64,000 nt of DNA from Ottelia alismoides (GCA_037367405.1 JAZKJV010003129.1:434001-498000), one strand, 5' to 3'; counted from the first letter of the stretch, positions 23,142 to 35,997 are shown. Translations and numbers: made by a program. The notes: a model not told the origin generated them from the sequence alone.

Positions 23142-24210
23142 GCACCAAAAATTTATTCAATATAAACAGAGAACAGAGAGGACAACAGAAAACAAACATA
23201 CTATAGAGCCATTACAACACCCAATCCCCCACCAGGTGTTTAGCAAAAGATCCCACATTCTCCTTATAGAACCTTTGGCCCGAGAACAGCAACTCATTCC
23301 TTCCCCGCCAAATCGCCCACAACACGGCCACTGGATAAAGCACCTCCATCACCGGCCTCCCCTTATTAGCCTGAAGCGAAGTCCAGAACGACTGGAGGTC
23401 ATTAGTGCAACACATTCCAAGCCAGCCCCCTGCCACACCTCAATCACCTTGGGGCATAAGAAAAAGAGATGCTCTACGGATTCAATCGCCACATTGCAAA
23501 GTAGGCACATGTCCGATATGATACCTAAAAGCCTGGCACAATGGTCTCTCGTCATCAACCTCTGTCTCCGTAGCAGCCATAAGAAGAAGCCAACCCGCTC
23601 CGGAAGCTTCAGAGCCCACAGAAAGGCACAATCCCGTATAATACCCTCCGACTGCGACGGCGGTGGTCTAGAGATAGCCCCAAAGGCCTTCTTGATCGTG
23701 AACGGGGTCTCCCTCCAGCACCAGTGATCGTGCCCCCCAGTAGGGCGCCCAACCTCCCTTACAGCCTCGAGCAAATCCAAGAATTCATCCAACCTCTGAT
23801 CCGAGAAGTTCGCGAAAAATCTTGGGCAACAATTCCCATCCACCCAGCAAGCCGCAATCGAACAAGATTTATCGTCAGCCAAAGCATATAACCGCGGGAA
23901 GCGGGAGCGAAGGGGTCCCCCTCCCACCCAGTCGTCCGTCCAGAGGGAGAAGGATTTCCCCCCCCCCACCAAGCACCGGTCTGAAAAGCGCAATATTCTT
24001 CAAAAACACCTCCACAACCCCCTCCAAAACATGGTGGAGGAAGTAACACGGCAGATCTGCGAAGGCAAGCCTCCCCCCACATCATATATCCTCCGCACCA
24101 CATTGCAGCAGAGGTCCTCCTCCGGCCCCCAAATCCTGCACGCCCACTTAAGGAGCAAGGCATCATTCATATGCACGAGCGACTTGATACCCAGCCTTCT
24201 TGCCAATGGG
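23093..24210 (-). mobile_element. 5'-truncated L1-type LINE nested in Copia gag
   Basis: On the minus strand this is the last part of a LINE ORF2: NDALLLKWACRIWG (near 24160), FSLWTDDWVGGGPL, FSDQRLDEFLDLL, KLPERVGFFLWLLRRQRL, the zf-RVT cysteines CLLCNVAIESVEHLFFLC, and VAVLWAIWRGRNELLFSGQ, followed by an A tract seen as poly-T at 23093-23102. Gag sequence continues on both sides (GAFKG-type sequence right of 24210, MDGTNYEL left of 23093), so the LINE inserted into the Copia element. Short GGCAAGA/AAAAGA-like ends flank it; the exact duplication is uncertain. Confidence 0.88.
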
Positions 24211-24703
24211 GGTTGGACCTTTGAAGGCCCTCAGGGATGGAACATCAGCTTTGTTGTCAACCATGATGACAACTATCACCAAGACTGGGATAGCAACAAA
24301 TGAGACTTGCGTCGAAACTGACACATGGGAAGATGATTATGGGTATAGACTCACACCACAACCTCTTCCATTCTTTGAAAGTGTCTTTGGGTAACTAAAA
24401 TGTTTTTAGAAGATCACGCCACACCATAGAGGCCCAAAAGCGGACCTAAACTGAGATGAGCGGCAGCAAGGGCAGGAGAAACCCCACAAGGGGCGGCGAG
24501 ACCTGTAAGGAGCGGCGGCCCATAACAGGGCCGTGAGAGGCGACAGCAGCCCAAGAGGGACGGTGGCCCCTTAAAGGATAAGTGGCCCGTGACTGGGGCT
24601 GCGGCCCGTGCGGCCACCCGCAAGCAAGGACGACGCAGTTTTTGGTGGGGACGGGTTAAGGTTAGGTCACAAGCTCCGGTGTAGGACCGTCGCTCTGATA
24701 TCA

Positions 24704-24843
24704 TGTGAAAGGTGAAAAGAAAATTATATTCCACGTAGCCCTAGAACCCTCTTATATAGGAGAAAGGCTCTAGGGAGAAATTACATAAAGATGGGAAAAC
24801 TAGAGAATATAAATAAAGACAAAGATACATAATTCTCTCAACA
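24704..24843 (-). repeat. 5' LTR of decayed Copia
   Basis: Partner of 18548-18691, with the same TG...CA ends. Plus-strand CGCTCTGATATCA just left of it (24691-24703) is the complement of the primer site. Confidence 0.9.
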
Positions 24844-24848
24844 GTTTC

Positions 24849-26590
24849 TTTTCAAGTATCTCAAAATAGTGAATAATTAGAAAATTAGTGGCATAAAAAC
24901 ACTCGAATGGTTCTTATAAATTCTTTTTCAATACCTCCAACGAACTTGAATTAACATGCATTTATTTGGGAATCATGTGTATACACTAGAGACGATGTTT
25001 TGCTATATAGTTGTCTTTCTAGACAATTTTGATGTGAAAACATGAGTAGACAAGTGTAATCATTTAGCTTGTTTTATATAATTTATACTTCAATTTTTTT
25101 ATAGTTGAAGATTAGTGTTAATTCTCTCAGCATCAACGGAAGCGATTCCTAAAGAACTAAAGAAGTGTGACACAAAATTTCCCTTCCATGAAACCAAAAA
25201 AGATGGTTAATTTTATAGATAATTTTCTTGAAGTAATGAGCATCTCCCAAGTGTAGGAAAGAAAAGCGTCATATTATGTTTCTAATAGTATTCTTTATCC
25301 ATAATATATAGCATCATATTATGTTTCTGATAGTATACTCTAACCATACTATATACATGTTAGACATTTTGGACTTTAAATTATAAACTATTGGGAGTAA
25401 ATATATGTCGTTTCTTGGATTCTATCAGCGATAAAAGGGGCTAAAATTTATAACCAAATGATCTTACCTCGGAAGATGTAGAAGAATATGCGCGAACATT
25501 TGTACTAGTGATAAGCAGCTCCGTCCTTTGATCATGTTCTTGCTCTTTCTTCTCCCTCCCTCGAAACAATAAGACTCATTTCACAATGGAATCAACTTCA
25601 GATCCTAGTTTGGTGATGGAATACGGAAGTGAATCAGATCGTTGATCTTCCTAGATATATAATCGGTGGTGGTACTACGAACCCTCTGCTCCACGCATCG
25701 TAATTGCTCGTGTGGTTCACCAATTCCACAAACGTCACCCGAATATAGAGTGATTCAGTCGATACAGATGTGAGCTTGGAATCCCCAGTGCATGTGGCTT
25801 GAAGTCAAATTACAAAGGCAAACTTATTACGCACAAGCTTGTCAAGAGGGGATAGTTGGCTGGCTGAAGCAATAAGACATACCCGGATTGATTCACTTGC
25901 ATTCCTGTTAGCACTAAAAAAGCTCCAGTCTCCACGCCCATACTACAGTTGTGTAGCCTTTCCTCAGGTTCGTAGAGTCAGGTTTCCCGTTTACCCACAA
26001 TGGAGGACCCACCCCACCAACCAGGCACACGATCACGGTTCATAATGCACTCTACGCACAACAGATCTACGTTGAACTGCTAATCTCCCGCTTTTTACAC
26101 ATTTGAGCATTTAAAAATGAATGAATTGTATTTATTTTTTTCGATTGGAAAGTTTCCTCATTTTTTAAATCCGTTGTACTCATAATTGCGTTTATGCATC
26201 ATAATCTCTTAATAAGTTGTCATGTAAATTAAAACTACTTATGAGGACTAATTTTATACTAATTACCAATTATATGGTATAAAATTCAGATGTTCTCTTG
26301 ATTTGTGATATGAGATGATACTGAGCACTCATTTTCTCATACAAAAGGAGATTATGAGATGATACTGTTATTGAGCCCATTGCCCTTCCAGTGCCATCTA
26401 TTTGATTATCGCTATGATTCTTGCAGAGAGACACAGTAGAGTGTTGGATGAGTTGGTATCTCCCCTTCATACGACTTTCATCTCTAGTAGACAAATTGGT
26501 GACAACTTGATTATGGCCTCCAAGAGAGGAGGGATTGGAGGAAATTAGAGGTATGGCAGTGACCTCAGACATATTCAGTAGGGAGCTCTC
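24849..26590. other. AT-rich DNA, no gene seen
   Basis: No exon of BIO3-BIO1 or EXO84 was recognised. A CATATTATGTTTCT block is repeated with about a 47-bp period near 25270 and 25317. The segment 25480-26050 is less AT-rich and could be old repeat DNA, but nothing in it is identifiable. Confidence 0.4.
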
Positions 26591-27510
26591 TAGCTTGAGG
26601 ATCGATGGAGAGAAGTCCAACATGGTACCTTTGGCTTTCCAAACGAGGAGATGGATGCATACGGAAGGGAATTGGCTTGTCCTTTGGTGCGCTTCTAATC
26701 TAGTATTTAGGGTTTCCTTTTGGTGATGGTCGTCTTCATCTTTCTGATTGGTTGCTTGTGGTCAAAAAGTTGGAAAGGAAGCTGCAAGTTGGAAGGGGTC
26801 ACTTCTCTCTCATGGAGGGTGCTCGGTCCGTGTTAAGGTAGCGCTTGAGGTTATGTCGGTGTTCTTCATGTCCTTTTAGGTTGCTTCCTGTAGGGATTTA
26901 TCGTCGATTGAAGAGAAATATTAGGAGATTCTTCCGGGGGAAGGAAAATCATTATGGATATGGGATGCATCTGGTTGAATGGGAGACGATTACCCTAGCC
27001 AAGGATGAGGGTGTTCTAGGTGTCTCGAGATTGGGGAAAATGAATCATGCTCTATTACTAAAGTAGGTTGCAGGAATCAGGGGGAGCGTTGATGACACTT
27101 GTTGCAAGTTGCTCCGTCGAATTTACGAGATCAACACGTAGGGGTTGGAGAGCATACATCCCTTATACTTTGAGTTTTCCTTCTGGAAAGATATACTTGA
27201 GGTTCTTCCGAGCTTGTCGCACTTCTTTCGAATGAAACTTGGAGGATGTGCCCATCTTTTCATTCCAGAATGATGATTGAACGAATGCTTGGTTCCCCCA
27301 TTTGTTTGAGCTAGTTGTAGATTGTGATGCATGTATTTCTGACTATTGAAGAACAGTACCAAGACTTTATTGGTCAATTGGATTCATCAGTTCAGATTGT
27401 CTGCCCTACTGGCGGTAGGGATCATTGAGTCAGGAGAGGAGAATATTTTTCTATAAAAAAGACTTACAAGCTATTAATCTATAGCCAGCAAGGTTCAGGA
27501 AAGTGATATT
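26590..27510 (+). mobile_element. L1-type LINE fragment
   Basis: In shifting frames the plus strand encodes the region just after the LINE reverse transcriptase core: LSDWLLVVKKLERKLQVG, the IYRRLKRNIRRFFRG stretch, HLVEWETITLAKDEGVLGVS, KMNHALLLK, LLRRIYEIN. The order matches the LINE at 4526-4900. Both ends are missing and it is heavily mutated. Confidence 0.75.
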
Positions 27511-28448
27511 CGTATGTGTTCGGACAAGTCACCAAATAATGAATAAGCAGTATGCAAGGGCATATGCGGGGTATATGCGGTTTTCTGATTTTTAATTTAA
27601 AAATAAATAAACATCTATGAATAACATTACCAATTTATATATCTAAGTGGAGTTAATGAAGATCTAAGAAATATGTTCATGTTAGATGGGTGTGTGTATG
27701 CTTTTAATTGCCTCATATTTAATCACGAAAAATATTTACCATAAAAACTTCACATATTAGATGATTCGTAATAATAAAACTTCAATAAACATACATGCAG
27801 TACATGAGCAAAACCTCAATCGGCATATATAAAGATATTCGACGATACATTGCATATACTCATGAAAACAATACATGCGAAAACATAAACATTGCATATA
27901 CATAATGGTATAATGCATTATAATTGTATACAAATGCATCACATATTCTTACAATTGAATGAAGGAAGAGGCAAAGCTACAGATTTAAGGACATGAATGA
28001 GAAGATTGAAAAGTTGGAGCTGTTGGACCAGTATAGGGGGCATATGTGGATATGTGGGGCATATGCAGGTCGTATATGCGAGGAGGGCGCATAATGCAAT
28101 GATTCATGAAATCGATGTGGTATGCATGTCGCACGAGCATATGCGGCCGATTTCATGAACACTGGTAGACAGTGTTGCAGAATTCGATATTTGGTAATCA
28201 GTCGAAAGGGTCAATGAATAAAAAATATCAGTATTCAGAAGAATATTTATAACTCTTCGTTTATATGTTTTTTTTAAATTATTTTAAAAATAAAAAATAT
28301 GTCTAATATATATATACACATTCTTATATATTTATACATATATGGTCATCAATAAATAAGAGTCCAAGATAAAGTTGTCAATTAACAAGTTACATATATG
28401 GATCTTTAATATTTGTGGTGATACCAAGATCGATGAGAACCTTTAAAA
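27511..28448. other. AT-rich DNA with GCATATGCGG clusters
   Basis: Two clusters of GCATATGCGG-like words (27549-27581 and 28029-28146) flank about 450 bp of AT-rich DNA. They could be the subterminal parts of a non-autonomous DNA transposon, but I could not fix termini or a target duplication. Confidence 0.3.
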
Positions 28449-28960
28449 ATACAACAAAGCCTTTTCCCACATTAAGTATGGCCGGCTGCATGGATTCTTT
28501 ACCTCCATTCAGATCTATCTTGGGCCAATCTCGAACTTAGATCCAGAAAACCATGATCCCTTCGTATAGTCTCATTCCAACACTTCTTGGGCCTTCCTCG
28601 CCCTCTCTTAGTCGGTTCAACACCCAAAACTAACATCTCCTAACTGATACGTCAATTAACCTCCTTTACAAATGGTTAAAACATCTTAAGTGATTTTCTT
28701 GCATCTTATCCTCGGTCGAAACAACACCAACTTTCATTATACTTGCATCATTCTGAATCTGATCTTTACGTGTGTCTACACATCCACCTTAGCATTTTCA
28801 TTTCCGTTACTGCTATTCTCTGCACATGTCTATAGTTTACAGGCCAACAACCAGATCCATAGAGCATGGAAGGTCTCACATCTGCTTTGTAAAACTTTCC
28901 TCTAATTTTCAAAGGAATTTTTTTATCACGGAGAACGAGAGGTTCCTCTCCACTTTAGCC
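28449..28960 (-). mobile_element. RTE-type LINE 3' relic
   Basis: Minus-strand frames give DVRPSMLYGSGCWPVNYRHVQ, AVTEMKMLRWMCRHT, VVST-DKMQENHLRCFNHL, RRLIDVSVRRC and EGEEGPRSVGMRLYEG. These match the end of plant RTE reverse transcriptases (DVRPAMLYGSECWP, MRMLRWMSGHTRKD, KMRExRLRWFGHV) as I remember them. The 3' end (28449-28500) reads GCCGGCCATACTTAATGTGG and AAAAGGCTTTGTTGT, close to the tail of the SINEs at 50274 and 62616. Many stops; not functional. Confidence 0.75.
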
Positions 28961-28987
28961 AACATGCATTTATTCTATTAGTAACAT

Positions 28988-29075
28988 ATCCATGACGAAC
29001 ATGAAATTTTATGCCCATCCATGACGAACATGAAAATTTATGCCCATCCATGACAAACATGAAATTTTATGTACT
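28988..29075. repeat. 29-bp tandem repeat, three copies
   Basis: Units begin at 28992, 29021 and 29050 with ATGACGAACATGAAATTTTA and differ by one or two bases. Confidence 0.9.
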
Positions 29076-29612
29076 GAAGGTACTGCCAATCCATCTGTGT
29101 TTTATCTGGAATCTCCATTTTAGAATCACCATATAATACAAGGATCCGGTGAAGAATTCACAAACTAAAAAAGGATGCCAAGCAAGAAGCGAAGGCCAAT
29201 CAATACAACTATCATGTAACCAATTGGAAAAGGAGTCTTCACCCATTTGCAAAAAAATAGAGCCTGGGAGGGATCCATAAAAATCTTCAAATAAAGCAAA
29301 CGTTAGCCATTAGTTTTTTATTACCTACGCAGTTCTAATATTTGGGGCTGAACCCATGAAGTTCGTTCCAATTATTTACATGTAACTGTCAAGGGGCAAC
29401 CAAGACATTCACCAGTTGAAATAACAAAAAAAACTTGTTTTGGCAGATGCTATTGTGATAATATATAGTGATAGATGCATATAATAATTCGTAAGAACAT
29501 CCAAGAAAATACACAAAACAACGGCAAAATAGGTAGAAAGAAAATATTACATCTAGGAAGTAGACATCTTCTAACATACAGATGGCTTCTAACATATAGA
29601 TGCAACATATAC

Positions 29613-32600
29613 CTGAACCATGGAATTGAAGCGATGTGCACTACTTGACAGCTTTGGCTGAGAAATTATCCCACCACCAGTAGCTGTGCTAGAAGCTCTA
29701 CCAGACGTGTTTATGGCTGCCGGAGGATACGTAAGAACCCAATCATCAGCCGCTGCTAGTGCGGCAGTACTCTGTTCAATTCGCTTCAGATTCGCCTCCA
29801 ATGCTTGCTCGACACTTGGCCTAAACATCTTTAGAAGAACAGCTGATAGAGCCAGTCCCCGTGCTTCAAGCAAGGAGCAGTGACCTATTGCTATTTGAAC
29901 ACACTCCGCTGCAGCTCTTAAGCCTCCTGCAGCTGCTGAAGAAGCCAACGCATGCCTCTTTACAAGATGTGCAAAATCCTCCGTTTGTTTTGTAGCCCAA
30001 AGCACTAATTCAGATGCATAAGTTGATTCATTGGCAAACACATCGAGAGAATCATTCACTGCTTGAGCAATGGCAGAAAAAACTTGTTGTGAGAGAGCAG
30101 CAGTATATGCTCCTCCATAAGAAGTAGTTGCTGGATGAATGGTTTGCATATTATATTGAAGTCTCTGGTAATGTGCATGTAGTATTAAATTGTGTGCTCG
30201 GGGACCATCCCCAAGTCGTTTAATGGCTGAAGCAGCTAAACGGAGTTCAACACCACATGTAGAAGATTGGCAAGCAGCTTCAGCAAGTTGGTCAGCTAAT
30301 CTTTGCCTATGATCAGTTATAGCGGCACGCAACCTTAAGATCTCATTAGGGCTTAAAGTTTTTCCTCCCTCTGCCTCTTTGATTATTCTTTCCCCTTCAT
30401 CAAAGGCAACCAAAGCTTCGTCAACTCTTCTCTCAGCCAATAAAACATCAAGGATGTCAGGAAATTCTATAGACCATTTCTCAATGTCAGAAGGTTCTCT
30501 AACATCGGGATTAGATAAGTCATCTTTTGAACTTTCAAACGATGACGAAAGTGGATCAATGTGAACGCCGTCAGCTAATGCATGAATTACAGCAGCTTGA
30601 GTAGATAACAGATTTCTAATAGCAAGGAGCTCTCCTTCCAGGTCAGATATTTCCTTCGAGGTTCTGTAAGAAAATGAAATGACATACAAATAACCAAAGG
30701 GTGGCAGCTGACAGATAAGAGTCAGTACCTAATGAATTACAAACTTGTGAAACAACTACTCTTAATTTCCACAAACAGAAAACCCATGTATTTAGCATGC
30801 AATCATAGGCCTCAAGAAGAGATAAAAAGAAGCTCAGAACCACAGAACTATGCAGTTATGAACATGTGCAAGCAACTGGTAGAAGGTGAACTCACTCAAA
30901 CTGATGGGTTAAGCAACTAATTTTTGTCACATGAAAAATTTGTTACTGACCATTTAAAGCGGCATGACTAGTTTAAAGTGGCACCATAGTAGCAGTTGTC
31001 AAACAACTGAAATCTAGGCAGAAAGAAATTTTATTTTATTCTTTAAAAACTGAAATCAAATTGATTATTTTTTTAAAAAAGCAGAAAGAAAATTGATTCA
31101 TTTTTTAAAGCAGAATGAAAATGTTTCTGACCGTATAAAAGCAGCATAGTTTGCATAGACACTTCTACGCATCTCCTCTGCAGCATCTTTCTTAAGACTT
31201 TGAAGATAAGAACACAAGTGCCGTATTTCCTATAAATAAATGGCATTTTAATATATATTTTTGAGGGGATAATGGCATTTTAACACAAGTCTATAACAAT
31301 AAGCCTGATTAAAGTAAATATAGACATATGTGCAAGCGTACACACATAATGCATGCATGCTAGCCTGCTGGCTTAATGAACAAGCTTTGGAAGTAATGCT
31401 TCTCATATGTGCTATATCTGATCTCCGGAAGTATTCCCAATTATTCATGAATTGTCTACTGATTTCATATAATCAAAATTCTTTTGGTTAACATACTAAA
31501 TATTTAAAGGCGAGAAGTGAAAAGGTACCAAAGAAACATGGAGTCCTATTGACATTCTTCAAAACCTTATACCAAACCAGCTATGATAAAAGCTTGACAG
31601 GTTAAAAGAAGTTGAAGAAGAGAAGGCAGCTACCGATCAGAAGGAAAAAGATCAAGAACTTCTACAATAATCAACTAGCTCAAGAAAAGGGCAGAGAAAG
31701 ATAGATAAGACGATGGTAGAGCAGATAAATGTTTACTGCTTGCGAAAACATTGGGACAAGAAGGAAGATTTTTTTGAGTATTGGTTTCTAAGTAAAATGT
31801 CAAACTTTGGATCATTTCAAGGGCTTTAATTGTTAGAAGCTTATAGCAATCATGCAAGATATTGAAGTATAAAAAGTACAGGATGATTTAAAAATCATTC
31901 GACATTTGATGGCCTACTATGACCTGATGGCAGTCTATTAAACGTTTGAAATGTGTTGAACGGCATTACTTGATTCTTAGAACTATTTAGTGCCTCTAGG
32001 TGGAACAAGAAAATGTGACAGCTTTATAGGAAAAAGACATGTGATGCCCTACTGGAGGGGTGTGAAGACAAGTCATAGAATAAGCTCCAAGATAGCCTAA
32101 AGAAGTTCATATCGTGAGATTATTGACAGCAAGCACTATACATGCATGTAATATGGCCTTCTGTGAATTTGTATCAGTCTAATATCAAACTATAAAAAAA
32201 TCATTTTAAAATAAAGAATCAATTATCATGTGCATATAACTAAACATTAAGAGAAAATCATATGAAACACTAGTCATATTTGAGGTGAAGATGACAAAGG
32301 ATTTTGACATTGAATGCCAAACATATTGTGCCCTACTCAGAGCTATACCGAAAAGGGAATTCCTTCCTATGGTGACCGCTGACAAGGCCTTCTCGGTCTA
32401 ATCAGCAACAACTAAGTCAAGGCATTTCTCGTCACAAACTGTTACTATGGTGTTCTATTAACAAGAATCAAGGTGGCTGTTGATTTATATTTCATGTTGA
32501 AGGAGCCATTGTTGTTGGAACCAGGTTTCTAAAACACAGTTGCTGAACATCAGAGTGTTCCAGGAACATACAACAACCTAAATGTTGTAAATGAATAGCG

Positions 32601-35600
32601 ATATCTACTAGGATTTTTTTTCATTCATACCCGTGTATATGTTTTCATAATTGCATCTAAAACCCTCCATAATTTGTAAACACTTACGGACTCCTCCTAA
32701 ATACTCACTTTGTTTTACATGTTAGCCCAAGCCTCACTTTAATCCAATAACCTAACCATCTCATGAGTTAATCAAACTAGACAGGATTCAATAGTTCATA
32801 TTTTTCGATTTTGTATTCTCCCCTCCTATTCTCCCCTCCCTCCTCCCCCATCAACTCCCTCGATCGCGTCATTGCCGCCGTCTCCCCCACCCCCCAACAC
32901 CTCCCCCTGGCATCTCCCTCAACCTTGCTGTATTGTGTGTTGGACAACCCCACGACCATGAACAGCAGTGCACAGCAGCGCTCCTTGAAGCATGTGACGA
33001 TGAGGGACGAATTGTGGATCTTGAAGAGCATGCCAATCCCACCAAGATACACGGAGGAAGGGGACCAACTGGAAGTGAAGATGATCTAGATGACCCAATC
33101 CCACCAAGGTACACCATTTGGGATTCGCTCAAACCTAAAGAAAGAGGATAGTTGGTGACCCTTGCTAGAGTCCTCAGCTTGGGCAAAATGTTCGCTAAGG
33201 CCAACTAAAACAACGCCAATGTTTCAAAAGAAAAGAGGATTCAGTCAATATGAGACCCCAAGCTTGAATTTCTCCATGTATACATGAACTTCGAAGCATC
33301 CATGAGTTCCAACTTCCAATTATAACTTGATGATAAGAGATGCAAAATCCCTCGAGCCTACATCATGACTTCCCCATGGCCTTGGTTGATCCTAAGGGGC
33401 ACTGAAATCATCCCCACCACCCAAGGGGCAAGAGAAAACCTATAACAAGCTAGTTGTAGATTCCCAAAGTTCTCTAATCCGAACCTCCATTAGGTCAAAC
33501 ATTAATGACCACCAAAGAAATCCCGTTAAACTTCCTTCTAAGACCAATTGAAATCGGTCTATGACCAAATACCTCATCCTCTAGCCAAAAACAATCATCA
33601 TTCCAACCAACAATCATCCCATCGATGTTACCCATTGAATTGACTGCTATGTACTCAAAAAATCCCAACCCATGAATAGACTTCCACAACTTCTTATTTC
33701 AACTTCCGAGCTTTGCCTCCTGAAAAAACACCACCTCCCCCAACCAAGGTGCCAATAGCCCATCTCTTCTCGGTCTTAATTTATGTTCCTTGAGATACAC
33801 TTCATCAGGAAACCATTGATGCCCCTCAGATCGAACCACTCATTCGACCACAGACCTTCTCATGCAAGCCCACTTCACCCTCCAACTCCTCTACCTCCAT
33901 GAAGTTTTTGTCACAAAACCCTCATCCCATGTTCCACTTTTCAAGCTTTAAACATGCCGACCTACTTCACCCATATGCCTCCTCTTCCTAGAAAATACCA
34001 AAAGCCCCTCATCTTGAGCCATCTTTCTACTCCCTAATTGTGCCTTCCTTCGAGATCCTCCACCATCCCTATTAATCTTCTTTCTCTCCTCTAGTGGTGC
34101 CCTTCCATAAGCAAAATGATCGAATGGCTGAAAGATAGCCCCCCCTCCCTCCCCAATCCCCAATTCTAAGATAGCTTGATGCAGCACCGAAGGAACCTCA
34201 ATCACTCACTTCTATGGGGGCAACACACCAGCCGCATCCTAAGCACCCCCACCAGCACACACCCTTCTGTCCAGAACCCTATCACTAAGCCTTTATAGAG
34301 GAAGGGCTTCATGCAAGAGGTGGCATGATAGTAATCTGTGTTGACTTGAATCGGGACCCACTAAGTTGAAAACCCAAAGGACGATCATCATAAATAAGAA
34401 AAAGAAAAGGTATTCCCCACAAAATGTGGCATTTCATCTTTCGTCTTCGTCAAATTCAATTCCATAAACAAAATGATCTTTGCCGCTAAATATGCCTCGA
34501 CCATAAATCACACCCAAAACTCTTAATAAAAGGCTAAAAAAAACACGTCCATAATATGTGCGGCTATCATCTTTTAGATAAAAAAGGTGTGACTAAGCCT
34601 ATATGAGAAGAGGCTCAATGTTGTTAACAATTTACGATGATTACAAATGATACCAAAACTCTTCTAAAGATCAACAAATTCCTAAAGTCTTGGGCCAAGG
34701 TCGCATTAGACGAAGAAAGGGAATACTTCAACCCATTATCCTAAGCAATAAACGCAAATTTCCCGATGATCCATGTCACAGCAAACCAATGATATTAGCA
34801 TTAAGTTAGTAAAAGTATGTATTAAAAACACTCTATGCATGACCACAATATGTTATATGAGTTTCATGCAGCCATACATGGTCTTAAAAGAACATTAGAG
34901 ATTCTCAAACTCGTCAAGTTTCCAGCTGCAACTAGAGCATAAGTATTCCGGATCTCAACTACTTGCAGAGGACTATAAGTAGAAACATCTTAATCAACTC
35001 AGCCAAACAAGCCATACTCTTTTAGCTTCCTTTGCCCAGCACAGAATATTATTGCAACACCAATTAGAAGACACAGATACGTGTTGATATAACCACAGCC
35101 AAAGACGACAACTAACTTCTGACGAGCAGGGATGCTACTTTTCACTCTGATATTGCAGCATTCCCTCAAGCTTTTACAGATTCTTACATGACTTACAAGC
35201 ATGATCTCTAGAATGGAGAGCGAGGCCTCACTGCTGCACCAAAGCTCCCCTTAGTAATTGCTAGACGGCCACTAAACTCAGACCACTCGCATCCAATCAC
35301 ACTTAACTTCACAAAAACACATCCAAGATACGCAATCCGAAACTGCAATTTTGCAGCTCGAAAACAAGAGAACCTTGTCGGATCACCGCACCCGACTCGC
35401 GCGCAATCGGACACCAAGACGAAGAAGATCAGAAACGCGAGAAGACAAGGCGCGTAAGAAATCCGAACCTTCTCGCTCATCGTCTGGCATTTCGACTGCA
35501 CGTAGGCATCGGGATCGAAGATGTCGGTCTTGAAAATCTGTAGCTTGTCGAAGAGGAGGTCCGCGTCGTCCCCGGCTCCGTTCTCCGCCGACGGCGGAGC

Positions 35601-35633
35601 CCTAGATCGGGGCGGAGGCTTAACCGAGGCCAT
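29613..35633 (-). CDS. EXO84B: Exocyst subunit EXO84 (EXO84B-like), first three coding exons
   Basis: EXO84 is part of the exocyst, which tethers secretory vesicles to the plasma membrane. Exon 1 is 35633-35469 (ATG 35631-35633; KTDIFDPDAYVQSKCQTMSEK). Exon 2 is 31229-31132 (RHLCSYLQSLKKDAAEEMRR, SVYANYAAFI). Exon 3 is 30663-29613 (TSKEISDLEGELLAIRNLLS, LLAERRVDEALVAFDEGE, LADQLAEAACQ, LKRIEQSTAALAAADDWVL, SSAHRFNSMVQ). All sites are GT/AG and phases fit (0, 2, 0), giving 438 residues of a protein that is normally about 750. The N-terminal Vps51/Exo84 segment is present. No following exon (expected FFEDVGPLLSMQLG-like) is found to the left, so the gene is incomplete here. Intron 1 is 4.2 kb and holds a LINE relic. 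The symbol follows the Arabidopsis B-type sequence as remembered. Confidence 0.92.
31230..33214. other. EXO84 intron 1, unassigned part
   Basis: Mostly AT-rich. The more GC-rich 32815-33200 has overlapping open frames on both strands but no recognisable domain. It may be part of the LINE relic to its right or another old insertion. Confidence 0.35.
33215..34250 (-). mobile_element. L1-type LINE endonuclease fragment in EXO84 intron 1
   Basis: Minus-strand frames show VVFFQEAKLGS, then KSIHGLGFFEYIAVNSMG, GMIVGWNDDCFWLEDEVFG and, further on, ELMDASKFMYTWRN with SSLGSHID. These match the start, middle and end of the plant LINE endonuclease domain (QEAKL, SxGxxGG, FTWxN...SxLDR). Stops and frameshifts throughout. 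The part above 33950 may be ORF1 tail. It is in the same orientation as EXO84. Confidence 0.65.
34251..35468. other. EXO84 intron 1, 5' part
   Basis: No gene or repeat recognised. The open frames here are short and carry no motif. Confidence 0.4.
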
Positions 35634-35997
35634 GCCTCGATCGGAATCCGCGTGCTGGTGGAGGTCGGAAAACCCTGGAAACGGTGGGAGGGCGGAGGAG
35701 GGAGGCGGGAGGAGGTGGTCGCGGCGTGGGAGCGGGTCGTTGGAACGTGAGGGAGGAGGGAAGGGGGGCCGGGGGCGTTTTGGGAATTTCGAGGAGAGGT
35801 TGAGGGTGGAGTGCGGCTGCCTCGCTGGACGGGATGAGAGTGGGGGGTTTTTTTTGCAAGTAGACCCCTCGTTCGATCCGGGAAGGGGAGACGCTTGACT
35901 TGAGTTGCTGTTGGGGTCTCCTGGTGCAGCCGCGGCCTTCCTGACGGTTTTGGTTGCGAGCTGTTAAGAAAGGAGATGACTTTTAATATAAAAAAAA
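35634..35997 (-). promoter_or_regulatory. EXO84 5' leader and probable promoter region
   Basis: GC-rich, purine-rich on the plus strand, between the EXO84 start codon and the Mutator-like element. No clear TATA box was seen. If the element at 35998 is real, less than 370 bp of native upstream sequence remains next to the gene. Confidence 0.4.

Larger units (their letters stand above)
18548..24843 (-). mobile_element. Decayed Copia retrotransposon with nested insertions, TSD GTTTC
   Basis: Bounded by 144-bp and 140-bp LTRs and flanked by a perfect 5-bp duplication GTTTC (18543-18547 and 24844-24848). On the minus strand the 5' LTR is followed by ATGATATCAGAGC (primer site) and the 3' LTR is preceded by a CTCGAGGGAGGAG polypurine tract. 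The polyprotein is the same lineage as the 13495-17748 element but full of frameshifts. A 5'-truncated LINE and a MITE are nested inside gag. The intact target duplication shows that both ends and both flanks belong together. Confidence 0.92.

Noticed and set aside
28988..29075. Three 29-bp repeats, CRISPR-like at first sight
   Set aside because: Units abut directly without spacers and the DNA is a plant nuclear genome.
35521..35898. 125-codon plus-strand open frame over EXO84 exon 1
   Set aside because: Antisense shadow of EXO84 exon 1 and its GC-rich leader.
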